From assembly GCA_026874595.1 (NCBI GenBank), contig CM049310.1:38145558-38209557 (forward strand): DNA of 64,000 bases. The letters run 5' to 3'. The stretch's first letter is position 1. Each line of letters begins with the position of its first letter. Positions 1 through 13,253 of this stretch are shown in pieces. The notes below the pieces were generated by a model. It searched no databases. It saw only the letters and a list, made by a program, of their open reading frames with translations, and was not told the origin of the DNA. A program made the position numbers and the translations under genes. Source of the DNA: Sipunculus nudus. Lineage: Eukaryota > Annelida > Sipuncula > Golfingiida > Sipunculidae.

Positions 1-1806
1 GATCTTCCCGGAAGAAAGCCAACCCTGACAGAAGCCAATAGAAGGGGCTGTTTCTGGTGCATAGCAAATATTCCTGTTGTGTGCAGGCAGTGATATGCCA
101 AACATTGAATTTAATTTTAGTATAAGAGTTAAAAGTTTTTTAACTGTAAGGAAGAACTTTATCTAAACCATTATATATATATCTTATATATTTTTCATCA
201 TGAACAGAGTATCTGGACATTTTATATTGATATTACTTGGTTTTGTTACTGTACAACACTAACAGTAGGGTAGCCTATACAAAGGAGAATAATATAGTGT
301 TAACAATCCAGTCCAGAAGTAGATGTAGAGTTATTAACACTGTACAAATTGCTAGTGACAAACATGACATGATATGCATAGATATTAAGTTTGAAGGAGA
401 ACAGTTATTTTCCTTTTTGTACAGCCACAATAGATGGGTGTCATCATCATTTTTGGCAGAGGCATTTAATACTAGACTGCTGTGGTCATCCAAATGTATG
501 TGGACACTAGGTCAAGTGTTATTGATGAGTAGTACTAAAAGAAATGAAATGGTCTGTACACACAGTTGTAACTTTTCTATTTTTGGGTAACTGGATCAAT
601 TGTAGATTAATGTATACTAAACTTGTGTTTGTCATCCTTCTTGGCCTTCATATCTGCAGATATGGTACAAATGTCAACAACATGAGTGTGTATATATACT
701 GAAAGTATACATACTGAGAGATGACCTCATGTAGAGTTGTGGTCAGATATAATCTTGTACTACGTACTTGTCATTTAATCCCAAAAGATCCAAATTTACT
801 TCAGCTCTTCTCTGCCTAAGCCAGACTGTCTGTGATTTTTTTTCAATATTTATTGAATATTGATTATGTGTCCAATATTTGTCAGTGACATAAAAGTTTC
901 TAGAGACACTTAGACAATATATGAAATGGTAAAATTCAGAATTCTGATTATATTTAAACCATTGATGTGAAATTGCTGAATCACCATTTGCTTATTTTGT
1001 CTGCCAGGCAGGGTTTTACAGGACATTTCTGATATGATACTGTAGTAAATTAAAAAAAATTGGATTGTTTCATTTGAATTATCTATATTCATTCTTAATT
1101 ATGATATTGGACTTGGAACCTTATTCATACAATTCAAAATATCTGTCGTCCTTATAAAAATGCTTTGTAACAAAACATTTTAGAAGAAAGTTTGCAGTTG
1201 ACCTCATGGTGGATTGGCAACAGCTTTTTCATATGGAAAAAACTAAATATTTACTGATTGCTTTGCAAAATTTACAACAATTGTATTTCAGATTAAATTA
1301 ACAGTAATCTTGTGTGTGTTACAGGTAAAAAAAATGGCCCCCAGATGTAATATTCATCAGATATATGTACATAATAATATGTACATCAGATTGGTAGCCT
1401 TTCACTTGCTGAGAAAAAAAAACAGCTAACAAGTCTGCATGCAGGGTCACTTTTATCATCATAGGGCAAAACCTTTTTAAAAATTAACTAAAAATTAAGA
1501 AGATTATCATTGCATATATACATTATTGCAACCTTATATCTTGAAGTAAGTTGGAGATTTTCAGAGACTGTTTATTTCCATGACCATAAGAAATGTTTAT
1601 TAGTTACATTTCTGTGATACCATACAGATAGTGGCTCATGTAGTATTGCATAGTATATCATATTTATATCATATCAAAGGTCCATCACATGGTCCAAAGG
1701 CATGATGGATATGTTCACATTGTGGCCCAAGATGTCTTGAAACCATATTATTAATAAAAGGTTATGATGCATGTGTGGAAGCATACATTTGAAGGGTATT
1801 CTAATA
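1..1806. other. Non-coding stretch, nothing recognised
   Basis: A+T-rich, CpG-poor sequence with stops in all frames. The longest open stretch (237-590, +) has no coding-like composition, no flanking splice sites and no recognisable motif. No repeat boundary or RNA gene is apparent. It is probably intergenic or intronic. Confidence 0.5.
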
Positions 1807-2211
1807 TACCCCTTTCACACAAAATGGTTTTAAAACATTTTTGACAATGGGGATTGATCAAATCAGTTTCAACCTGTATTGTGTATTCACATGGTCATCT
1901 GACACATTGGCAGGTGCAGATTTTATATAGGAACAATAGAACACCATGCTGACAAAACTGTTGTTACTGTACAAAAGTGTGTTGTGGAGTTGCTGCTTCA
2001 AGACTAGGTCTTAACCCTTTTGAGTGTTCACACTGCACTTAATCAGAGTGGAAAATTGTTTTGCATGGGAAACAATTCCAACCCACTCCTGGGCTGAATT
2101 TAAAAAAATCATCCAAAACAGTTAAAAATGCTTTGGATTACTGTGTTGATGCTCAATTCATGTTCAAAACAGTTTGAAACAGTTTTCCATTAGTCGTGTG
2201 AAAAGGGTGTA
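1807..2211. mobile_element. MITE-like element, 405 bp, CCCTTTCACAC-type inverted ends
   Basis: The left end reads TACCCCTTTCACAC (1807-1820). The reverse complement of the right end (2196-2211) reads TACACCCTTTTCACAC, so the ends form imperfect terminal inverted repeats. Similarity continues inward: both sides then carry ATGG followed by a (T/A)-rich AAAC/TTTTG segment. TA lies at both outer edges and could be the target duplication. There is no transposase reading frame inside, so it would be a non-autonomous DNA transposon relic. The superfamily cannot be assigned from the sequence alone. Confidence 0.55.
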
Positions 2212-4163
2212 AACGAAGGCTGGCCTGGCTGAGACAGTGCTGTATACAGAACCAGCCTAGCCAGTCATCCTGTGGCTTGTCAGGAATGATAATGTCACAT
2301 ATCATAAAAAGTAAAAAACCTCCCTGTGTTTTATGATGTGGCTGAGTGACAGAGGTCAATGAGTGCAGATCTGTCCCACAGAGTCAGGGGTCCTGTGTTT
2401 TCATGTTATCATCACATCAGCCTGTGTTTTTAAATTCTGATTAGTTATAGCAGTCATGATGTCAGATACATGGTTATTTACCACCATAAAAACACCATTG
2501 TCTTCCTGTTTTGGTACTTCATGTACTGCTGAAATAACTTGCTGACTGCAAGAACACTAATTATATTGTGCACTCTTTAAGAATTTCTCTATATAGAAAT
2601 TTAGATTGAGTAATTAACCTATTAAGAATCAAAATGAAAAGTTATAATTTAATCATTTATGCAAAATTTTACATGAAATTAAATGTAATGAAATATGTTA
2701 TATGATCAAATGTAAACAAATATATTTGTTAATTATATAAAATGTAGTTGATAATTATGTGGTGTATATATATTACGGTTTTCTCATGGCACCACATGGC
2801 TAACTAAAATCACAAGCTTACCCAGTGGTTATTCAGTTTAAATAAATAATTTGCACAGCATTTCCATGATACCATTTTTTATGCCTGTTGTGGGGGGGGA
2901 TGTGGTTTGGAATTAAATACAAAAAGTTGTTTCATAAACTGCAAACAGCACTTGTGGAAGTATTACTTCATGTTATTCAATTTTCAGTGAAGATAATGCT
3001 ATGATACTTTAATACAAATGTTAAGTTACAACTGTATATGTGTTGTTTAAATGATCGCATTTGTAAATAGATGTTATCAAAAAATGTTGGAACAGTTGTA
3101 GTCCAAGCAGATCAAACACATTATATTTAGTGTAATTTTCATAATGGACTTGGGAAATGTATATTGCCTAATGACCTTTACGTTATAAATATGTTAATTA
3201 ATTGGTAGGCATTTATTGTGAGGCCTGCAAAAGGAATGAAGCACAGCGGCTGTGACTTTCCTTTCTTTGTAAATTTGCATTTTCATAAATACATGTATTC
3301 ATAAATACCCCACACCTAACCAAATGATTAGATTATACTGTTTTTTGCATAACCTTTATATAATAGAAATCAATTTAAAAAGGGCTCTTCTTTGACCATG
3401 CAAATATCCCTCTTTTTCTAAATGCAGAAGCTTCTAGGCTGTAAATTTCAATGAATTTCAACCCCTGCAAGGATCATTATTTCCTTGTTCAGGTGTTTAT
3501 TTCACCTAAAGGTATAGCATTCCACCACCTTGTTCCTACACCAGTATTGAGTCATGTGAATGAGGTTAGTCACATAGCATTAATAACAGTCAGGATTATA
3601 TATATGAATGTAGCATATGTCACATATCATAAATGAATGTTGGGTTATGTAACATTTGTGCATGATGTAATATGGGAGGGATGCCAGGTGCACTGTCATT
3701 GTCATTTACACCTGTGCATTATTAGCACACCTCTCCTTTTATAGAACACCTTAACATTCTTAACATGTAAAACGTTGGAAAAAAAAATTGTGGTTTTACT
3801 TTATTTTAGGTATCATGTTAAAACTAGAAATCTCCATTCTTAGGAATGCAAGCCTCCAGCATATGGGATGTTCCAATTGCAGGATGCTTCTAAAACCATG
3901 TTTGCATTCACTTAATTATTTGGCCCATGATATTCCCAGGTTCACTTGTGCATAAGTATCTGTACATTTGTGAATATTCCTTATTGACTTTCCTAAATCC
4001 AGATCATGTGACAGATCCACACCAAAATTGAATTCTTTTTCATTGGCCCATTCACAAAATGCCCTGTAAATTTCAAGGCATTTCATTCATGATTGCGTGG
4101 GTTATGTTGTGAACAAACACACACAGTAACACAGATGAATTGGGATAAAAACATAAGCCTCTG
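2212..4163. other. Non-coding stretch, low-complexity tracts only
   Basis: A+T-rich sequence with a short G run near 2890 and short A/T runs. No exon-like segment has matching splice sites and phase. No tRNA-like boxes or inverted ends were seen. Confidence 0.45.
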
Positions 4164-6029
4164 TCTCACTGGGCTGAGACAAACTACAAACCTGCATTTG
4201 CGAGAGAGATGCAAAAGTGTCTTTGAACATTCGGGCAGTTCTCAGTTTCCTCACATGATTCGCAAAGTGTCGCTTCCTTGTCTCAGAAATTTTGAAGACG
4301 TTAAAAAAAATTTGCATGACAAAATTTCTCTCAAAATAGTCACAGAGATGTCACTGGTGTCTTGAAACTATTCCCTATTCAGTTATCACAAGTCAGGAAG
4401 TGCAAGAACTGTGCAACAACTTTGTGAGGGGTTCCCAACCTATGCAACAACATTGCAAATGATTGGAGATAAAAAGGAGAATCTGACATTCTGGGCGCGA
4501 ATTGTCCTTCGATCCATGGAAATTTGACTATGTAATCATTAAGACTAAATTGCACTCGTTTTGAATTTTTCCCAAATGTAATGCAAAGTTGACCCACGAC
4601 TATTGCACAGCGTTTGTGTGACTGTTGCATGGGACTCACAAGTGTAATGAAATTGCAGTTGTTTTTTGGGTATGTCGTGGGAATATTTTGCAAATGTTGT
4701 TCAATTGTCCTGTGAACATTGCACAACATTTGTGTGACAAGTATACAAACTCCAGCCAAATTTTGGGCCAAAATTCACCAGGAGTTCTTATGACATGTGT
4801 GCAACTCTCCTGCGATGTACCATATTTATTCCAATTTGGCGATCCCTCTTATTTCTCGACCCCAAAAAAATATTTTGAAAGCATCATTTCTAAAATGATT
4901 CTAATTTTGCGACTGCCGACGATGTTTTCTGTCGACGATGTTAAGGTGAAATGCCTACGTCTCTCACGGGCACCGCAGTTTGTATCTGACTAGATTCTTA
5001 TTACACTGAGCATCCACATCAAACTTGTTTCCAATAAAATTTTTGAAGATACAAATATGCGTTTTCATAATATATAAACATGATAAAGGGTTGAAGTTCC
5101 AAATGGGTGTCCATGACGAAGCAAACTTGTGTACCATTTTTGGTACGCACATGTCTCGTGTGCAATTCACATGGGATATTTAGCAAAAATATTTACTAAA
5201 TATGAAGAAGCACGCTTGATGGAACAACTGTAAAACTGTTGGAACAGTCGTCTTAGTTAAGTTTTAACAACCCCAGTTAGTTTTTGGATGGGTGACCGTG
5301 TGTACAAAACAAGGCCCGATCGAGGGCACTCGAGCTAGGACCATTTCCGGTCGTACATATTTTAACGTGCCTTTACTTTCCTATATTTTTTACGTATTAT
5401 GCAAATAAAAGTTATCTGGTAACAGGCAGTTACTCTTTATAAAATCTTCTTCCAACTTTGTGCAGCTGCTTGTCCCTTTTCGGCCCGCCGATATCGCCGC
5501 CTGGTGGGTTAACTTGAAACAACTGGTAGTTATATGAGTTGCCCTTTATTTCAAGTGATCCTACGTATACGCGAAGTAGTGATCATTTTGTAAAGTGATT
5601 GAGCTCAGTTTAATTAATCATTTGCGGACTCCGTATAATTCATGTTACGCTTGGAAGCCCGTTTGTAGGAAATACTGTTAAGCTAACAAAACAAACTTAT
5701 AAACGTCCAAATTATCATTCAATTCATATGACCGCTCGAGTGTCAGAGCAGCTCTGTGTCTCTAGGGAAGGTTATCAAACCACATGCCTCTAAAATCTCG
5801 ACCACCGCAAATTCTGCAGGAAGATTATTTTCAAATATCCTCCGTTATTTCGACCTCTGAGAAAATAAATTATTTTTAAGTGGTCGCCAAATTAGAATAA
5901 AGACGGTATGCAAATGTGTCGTTAGTTTACTTCAGTGTGATTGCATGTGAAAATTGTTGCTTCTTCACATATTTTCTTGCAATTGTTGTGTCTCAACTAG
6001 TGTCTCAACTGTGTCGCAGCCCAGTGAGA
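4164..6029. mobile_element. Putative DNA element with CTCACTGGGCTG inverted ends
   Basis: TCTCACTGGGCTG at 4164-4176 is matched by its exact reverse complement at 6017-6029, and again at 6370-6382 after a local duplication. The similarity extends a little outward (CCTC before the repeat) and inward (GAC with one mismatch just inside). The interior is clearly richer in CpG than the flanks and has many short TTGCGA/TGCAAA/TTGTGCAA-type words in both orientations, a style seen in subterminal repeats of non-autonomous transposons. No transposase is visible: the longest frame (4379-4771, -) has no recognisable domain. Exact borders and class are uncertain. Confidence 0.45.
5268..5310 (+). repeat. 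5S rRNA-like segment (internal promoter box C region)
   Basis: The stretch around 5276-5298 reads GTTAG, then TTTTTGGATGGGTGACCG. Animal 5S rRNA has GGTTAGTACTTGGATGGG-TGACCG in its 3' half, so the match covers most of that conserved block. The rest of a 5S gene is absent, so this is not a functional rRNA gene. It may be the remnant of a 5S-derived SINE head or 5S sequence captured by the surrounding element. Confidence 0.45.
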
Positions 6030-6526
6030 GGCCAGTTATAATAAAGAAATTTTTGTGATACCATATATCTCAAAAAATATTCCTTGGGGATTTGAAACTA
6101 ATTCTCTTTAGTCTTAATTTAACATATCATGGTTTATATATATCAGCTTTAAAACATACAAAAATTCTGCAGGAAGATTATTTTCAAATATCCTCCGTTA
6201 TTTCGACCTCTGAGAAAATAAATTATTTTTAAGTGGTCGCCAAATTAGAATAAAGACGGTATGCAAATGTGTCGTTAGTTTACTTCAGTGTGATTGCATG
6301 TGAAAATTGTTGCTTCTTCACATATTTTCTTGCAATTGTTGTGTCTCAACTAGTGTCTCAACTGTGTCGCAGCCCAGTGAGAGGCCAGTTATAATAAAGA
6401 AATTTTTGTGATACCATATATCTCAAAAAATATTCCTTGGGGATTTGAAACTAATTCTCTTTAGTCTTAATTTCTCAGGCCCAAACATATCATGGTTTAT
6501 ATATATCAGCTTCAAAACATACAAAA
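5811..6526. repeat. Tandem duplication, ~353-bp unit, two copies
   Basis: Copy 1 is 5811-6163 and copy 2 is 6164-6526. They are almost identical over their whole length. The main difference is a 10-base segment (CTCAGGCCCA, near 6474-6483) that is present in copy 2 and missing from copy 1, plus a T/C change near 6513. The unit includes the right inverted end of the surrounding element and about 130 bp beyond it, so the duplication happened after insertion. The near-identity implies it is recent, or an assembly artefact. Confidence 0.9.
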
Positions 6527-9500
6527 AGATAAAAGTATGTTTTATTAAACTAAATTGATTTTCATCTAGTTTGATTTAGATATTGTCTATAAAACCTTGA
6601 AAACCAATACTTGTTATTTGGCAAACACCCAAAATCAAATTCAACAAATTGTCAGGAATGAAGAAATAGTCAAGCTTGGGGGTTTTAATGTCAGAGTGGG
6701 GTTGTTTCATTACTCATAAGTACTTTGCTCAGGTTTGTGTTTATAGCAGCAATATTTTAACCCTTTCCTAAATATAGAAATCCACTTTGCGAACTGCTGA
6801 GAATTTTACACACAGTCATTTACCAACCATTTATACAATGAGTGGCCTTTGATACTATATATTTCTAGAGATATCACCCCAGTGCACAAGCCCTAAATGT
6901 CTCCGTGGAGACCTATTATTTTCTGTCCCTTGGGATGAGTTTGAAATTGACTGTCTCGCAAGAGAATACAAATATATCCTGATTGAGTTTGCGAGGGTTC
7001 AGAGGTGCATATACAATCCCTGAGCTTGTACATCTTTAAGAGATTTTATTTTAGATTAATATTACAGCATATACACATATTCTGTTGAATTGAGTGAGCT
7101 ATGGTGCCTGTTGGAAATCTAACCAGAGTCGTTCTTTTCAGAGTTGTATATGTGGTTAATTGAATGTCTTTGATCTCGTGGCTTTTTACAGAGCCAGCAT
7201 TCTGTATTGTGGTTTTGGCTTGCAGCTGCCAAGATTAATATTTGCAGCAATATTATCCAGTAAGACAGGCATGTGAAAAAAGGCATGTTACAATGAATAG
7301 GGTAAATTTTGTTGATTTCTGAGTATTTATGGTTCATGTATTATCAATATCACACCGAAACAGTGAAAATGAAGGTTGGAGGTCAGACAAGCCAGCCTTA
7401 TGCCTAAAAAGCCTTATAGCAATCAGTCTATTTTATTTTGCAGCAGTTGAACACTGGAATTAGCCATGCAATTGTATTATATGTTTTATAATTATGGACA
7501 TAGAATGGGACAGATAATTAAATTACCTTTGACTGGAATTTTTTACTTTAACTATCCATGGTCAAAATATTAACCATTGGATTGTCATTGATTCCTGTGT
7601 ATAACTGAATGAACTATAGATTATCTCATGCCAGTTTGCCCTGCTGATTTAAAGATACTTTTGACCTGTCAAGTGGCATGCTACATGCCAGCTTCAGAGA
7701 TGGGACCTCTTATTCACATAGGTTTAAATTTTTGTGATAATTTCCGTTTCACGAATATCATGATATTAATAAAATGTCAGCACCACTCTTTTTAACTTTT
7801 AAGTTAAAATACAGCTTTGCAGACCAGTTACTGAAAACTCTGTAAACTGAAATTCCCCCCCCCCCCCCACCCTAATATACCTATTAATCAGTCACCATAC
7901 ATTACCATTATGAGAGGCAAAACTGCAAATGCATAAGTATTAATGCATGATAGGTATTAGCAAAGTGAGAATGGACATAAAAAAATAGAAAGTTTTACTA
8001 AGATCTATTCATTTCATATTCATTTTCTGGATGCTCTATATATGTTAAAAACATTTCAGTTAATGTGTAAACCCAATTCCTCAGAAACAAACATTGCCAC
8101 AAGTTCAACAATTATTTATAATTTTGTTTTCTCACATGTAATTAATGATTGCAGTGGATGTGAAGTACAGGTATATACTGTAAAAATCTACCACCAGAGG
8201 ATCGGAATTAAAATATGCGGGTGCGTGGGATTTGTCATTAGATCATATATTACAAGTTTGCATGGTCATATATCCACGAGTGCACATATTTGCTGGACAT
8301 GATATCAGTGTGTACAACAGAGATTTATGCAAGCCATTCAAGGGCTGTTCAGTATGCTTTAGCACCTGTTTGAGTAGTGACAGGGTCAGATTGGCTGCTC
8401 GAATTATTGGGTTGCCCTACCTTATCAGTGAGACAGCATTTGACTGACCTATATCTGAATCCAGCTCCCTATATTTTAACCATATGCTATCTTTGCCTTA
8501 TTATTGTATTATGAGTATATACCTGTAACTTCTTAACTACTTGCAAACTGTTCAAGTTATTTTCACATGATTTCACTAAAGAAATCGTTTGACCCATGTG
8601 AAGTCAGCGTATGTAAAAAGGTTTAGAGGAAAAGTATATTTATTCTAACAATACAGTTTATTTTACAACAAATTTTTCAGTCACTGAAATATTTTAATGC
8701 AATGTCATGTATTTTTAACTGAGCTTAATTAAGATAATTAAATTCCTGAAACTTTTAATGTTAAGATTAGATATCATATCCAATTATTACCTCCCATATA
8801 TTACCATCAGCCATATATCCTCCTGTTTCCTTACCTACTCCATTTTCATTTAACTTTTCTTGACCTTGTAACTGTGGACCATACCGCAGTTTTGAAATGA
8901 AGAAGCACCCTAGGAAATACATTCTTACATCCAACTTTGCCTAAGATTTTCTATTTCTTAATTATAGCATTCACCATGAAAAAGATATTTCTGTTTTACA
9001 AGTCTACATTGAATGAGAAACTTTTTATATAAAAGTAACTATTAAAAGTATTTTTAATTAATAATTAACACAAGTCTCATTTAAAGGAATTTATAATAAA
9101 GTTATTTTGTGTAGATGTGTATGTTTGTACATGTATGTGTGTGTATCTGTGAGAGAGAGACAGAGAGAGAGAAAGAAAGAGATCACCTGTATGTAATGCC
9201 AGTGCCACTGCAATATATATATGGAGAGTATATGATCATGTGACCCCCACCCTCCACACAGATATGATTGAAGACACCTGTGACTGTCTTGTGTCTGTGG
9301 TAACAACGTGACCCTATAACCTGAACAAACATGCAGATTATTTGTACAGCTAATAAGAAACATGCAACAGGTGCAGAGAAGACCACAATTTCACTGTGGA
9401 CATTGGTGGCATAAATAACATCACCTTCATGGTGATAAGGGTAATAATATTTTTACATACCACAGGTATCTGCTGAATGAGAGTGGCTTTAAAATCCCAA

Positions 9501-11297
9501 TGTTCACAAATTCATGATTTTTGCGCAAAAATGAAACCTTTATGAATAAGAACCCCCTTTTCCGCTGCTGAGTAGTCATATTCTGAACACATTTTTCATC
9601 CTATCTATCTTAATGGGTCAGTTTTGATAAACCCTACTGTGTACATGGAAATGCACGTGAGAAAATGTATGAAATGAATAGCTAGCCTTCTTTCATTACT
9701 GTAGCTAAATAAATGAAGACAAGTATCAGATTATAGTCATATTTTTGAAAAATCATGTAATTCATATCAGTTACAATAATTTTCTGGTGAGATCACGAAA
9801 AGAGACCATATAGTGAAACACAAAAAATTGAAATATCATAAATTTTAACTTCGCAAATATGAAGCCAGTCACAGTATGCTTTCATCTTCAAGATAGTATG
9901 ATATTGTCATATAATCTCACTTTAGCTCTCTGCATAGATTACCAGTTTGCAGTGCACAATGGTTAAATAAAAACAAGATGTAATAGCATAAGTTGTGATA
10001 CAAGTCATAGGCAACAATTCACTCTTAAAAGCCATCCATCCTTTTATTGCTACATTTACTGTCATAATTCTAGTATTAATTAACATTAGAGCCAATCTCT
10101 GTGGTTCTGCTGATATTTCACTGTTTGAATATGAGACTGACAGGGAACAGACAGGGGAAGGGGTATGTAAGTCAAGAAGTTCAACATCTTAACCCTCCCC
10201 CTCTCCCCTTGAATAGTTAACTGAAATAGTTATTGCATTTCCCAGCATCATTTTTTGTGCATATGAATGCAGAATGGATTCACTTTTCCAAATACATTTT
10301 GAGAAGAGTGTGAATCTCACATTTCAAAGGTTGTTCTTTCTTGTTAAGATATTTTTCTCCCCAGTCTGATGTTTTATTATGCTGTGAGTCACAGCGGTGA
10401 TCAGATTGCTGATATGTCCCTCAAGCTGATACAGATACGCAGCTGGTTTTTCAGCTTTGCTTCCTTTCTTATTTTACATTTACTGCATGAACAGTAACTG
10501 GTTTTCCTGGAAAGAAAGCGAAAGGCCAAAGCTAAATCAAGATTAGAAATCCAGGTCATATTGTCTTACTAGTGCATTAGAGTTCTTAAGTTTCATTGGC
10601 AGAAGAGGATAGATATTTCTTAGGATTTTCTTAATATAAGCTAGGAGCTGATTCACAAGATATATTTTTTTCTGTAAAAAAAATTTTTAATTTAATAAAA
10701 ATATGTTGAATATTTGAGATTTATCTAACCTGATAAGGTGATGAGTGATTTCTGTAGAATACTTGTTAATGGTACATCAATTGAGATCAAGGTTAGAGAA
10801 GAATGGGCAACTAAGGGGGCTCTCACCGACCAAGTGTTGTCTACAGACATCATTCTCATCATCAGGAGACAAAAAATGACTGATCCCTGATGAGCATTTG
10901 TTAGGAGGGATGTAGCTATCAGCCCTAATGGCCTGTCATTGACTTCTCCAGCCGAGACAATAGAGTCTCTGATATGACCAGACACGTCCAGGTCCTGTTC
11001 CCTTGAGACAGAGAGCTTTTCTCAGCACCATCCCCCTTTGTATGCGAGCTCCTCTTTATCCCCTTCCCAGCATGCAGTGACCCCCAATAACTCTTCCAAA
11101 GTTCAGGCAAATTTGTCAATAACTCCTGTGTTAGAATCATCATTTCTGAGTAATGGGGTGTCACTTGAAAGGCCATTTGTATTTCCGGCATGTCGAAGCC
11201 CATGGTCCTGTTCTTTGAGCACGAGCATTGGATTTTCTGGCCGACTGCACCAGTTTTGATGGATTTCAGTGTGACCCTGAAAGGATATTTCTCCATG
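6527..11297. other. Non-coding stretch with simple repeats
   Basis: A+T-rich sequence without supported exons. It contains a 14-base C run (7855-7868) and a mixed GT/GA-rich simple-sequence tract (about 9110-9183). 10800-11260 is less A+T-rich and of higher complexity than its surroundings but has no coherent coding frame with splice sites. It might be a conserved non-coding element, which cannot be tested without comparison to other species. Confidence 0.45.
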
Positions 11298-11393
11298 AAG
11301 AACCTTTTTAAAATCCTATTTCCAAAATGAAAAACCTTTTTAACATCCCATTTACTATTTCAAGAACCCTTTTAAAATGGCATTTGCTACTTG
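11298..11393. repeat. Short tandem repeat, three copies, 32-bp period
   Basis: Copies start at 11298, 11330 and 11362 with an exact 32-base spacing. Each carries AAGAACC or AAAAACC followed by TTTTTAAAAT or a variant, then CC/GG and ATTT. The copies have diverged from one another. Confidence 0.75.
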
Positions 11394-13061
11394 CTTGGAT
11401 TACCATTGAAGTGTTAAGAAAAAGGCAATAATTAATATTTTTTTTGTATAGGATTGGCCTCAGGGTCTGTTTCTTGTGAGTAGTGCTTGCCAGGTAACAT
11501 AATAAAAAAAATTATGATAATGTACACAATGAACTGGCATGTGAACTTATGTGTTGACTTTCAGTTTACACACATATGTGCAAAATTTATAATTTTTAAC
11601 AGTAAACTAAGGTAAATTAAAATACTGAACCAGGGATTTTTTTATGCTTTTATCAAATGTTTTACCACTGTCAGAGATATGTTTCACTACCCTTAAACAC
11701 ACACACACACCCACAAACCAACTTCAAGTAAGGCACATATAATCTGCACTTCTTCCAGTGAGAGGGTTATGTTTGTACTGCACATGTGTTTTATATAGGT
11801 AATTAAATAATTTAATCTTTGACCTGGTGATAAAAGCTTATAAATATAAACTTTTTTGAAGACACTACATTAACACCAGAACCATGATACATTGTTTTTT
11901 AACCATCCAGGTTCACTCATACTTGTAAATTTCATTTATACACCATTAGTGAAACAAAATTTGTGTGATATTATTCATGGAAGAATCAATTTTACTTGCA
12001 TTATTTGTGGTGAACATAGAATAAATCAGTTTATTCTAATTTTAAAAAGATATAGCACAAGTACAGCTTCATACTAATGAAGGATTTAACATTTAACCCT
12101 GTAACAACATTTATTTAAGTCAGTAAATTATCTTACAGAGATGGAATCAATTATTAAAGTTTGACAGGTAATCACCTAAAGCAAAGCATATGAATGCCAC
12201 TGCTGCCAATACATCACTGAACTGATTATTAGTGTTAGATCTGAGGGCATAATTCATGTAGACCAGGGACATGTTTGAAATGGTCAGTGGGTTCATGTTT
12301 ATAGGTCTGTATGAATCATTGGGCCCCACACTGCCTGACTGCTGTAAAATCAATGATATTGATTGGCTGACTGCCTTGTCCAGCCCAGCTGTGTGTAAGT
12401 AAACAGTTCAGGGTGGGCGGAATGGGACAGGTGTGGACCAGGTGAAAAGATCACTTGATCAATAGTAGCAGCTATGGAAAAAAACTGGCCCCATCTCCTT
12501 GGTGGATATGGACTGATATTTCAGAAAATACAGACTGGTCCCCAACTTAATACTGGATTCCTAAAAAAGTCATATGTTGGAAGCCATTATGAATGAAATG
12601 TTTAGTGTCGGTATCTCCGATTTAAGTATTCATGCATTGGTAAATTATGACTGGAGCACAGCATACTGAATCTGTACCCCCCCCCCTTTCAGCCAGAGGT
12701 CTTTTCTACTCAAAATGAACCTCTTCCAGTTAATATAATTGTGGGGATTGACTACTTTTCTCTTGAAACTGTGAAACTTCATAATCAGAATTTGTCACAG
12801 TCTAAGTAAACAGCAGCTTTTACATACACATACACATGCTAACAAAATATTACTGTTATGTTGTAACTGTTTTGATAAATATGTCAGTGAAGACTAGACC
12901 AGCTCTTTGCTCAATTATGGCACTCCCACAAAATAGAATGTTACACTTTGTAAAAGCATATTTAAAAAAAACTGGTATATCAGGAAAATTTTTGATACAC
13001 TGGTGCCCTGCTTATGCCAGAACAGGCTAGCCAAGTAGCCATATTGTTCCAAGATTTAGAA
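11394..13061. other. Non-coding stretch
   Basis: A+T-rich sequence with an (AC) tract near 11698-11712 and a 10-base C run near 12677. No exon, RNA gene or bounded repeat was recognised. Confidence 0.45.
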
Positions 13062-13253
13062 AGGGGAGGGGCCAAGCCAGGAAGACCAATAAGAAACCTA
13101 AAAAGGTCTCCTGTTCCAGGAAAGAGGGGGTGTGTTAGGGGAATATCGGGTGCAAAATTTTGTATGAACCCCTAACAAAAGGCTTGGTGGCTTAAGAGGT
13201 ATAGGAAGGGGGATTGCCAAACATCCTGGAACTCTCCTCTGGATCCGCCCCTG
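13062..13253. mobile_element. Possible MITE ending in GGATCCGCCCCTG
   Basis: The segment ends with CTGGATCCGCCCCTG (13239-13253) and begins near AGGGGAGGGGCCAAGCCAGG (13062-13081), which roughly mirrors the reverse complement of that end. It is G-rich on this strand relative to its neighbours. The inverted ends are imperfect and no target duplication is obvious, so this is a tentative call. Confidence 0.3.

Noticed and set aside
4379-4771. 130-codon minus-strand frame
   Set aside because: It lies inside a repeat with many inverted short words and has no transposase or other domain signature. The frame probably reflects the local rise in G+C.
10925-11296. 123-codon minus-strand frame
   Set aside because: No recognisable domain and no matching splice sites. 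It overlaps other equally long frames in the same block on both strands.
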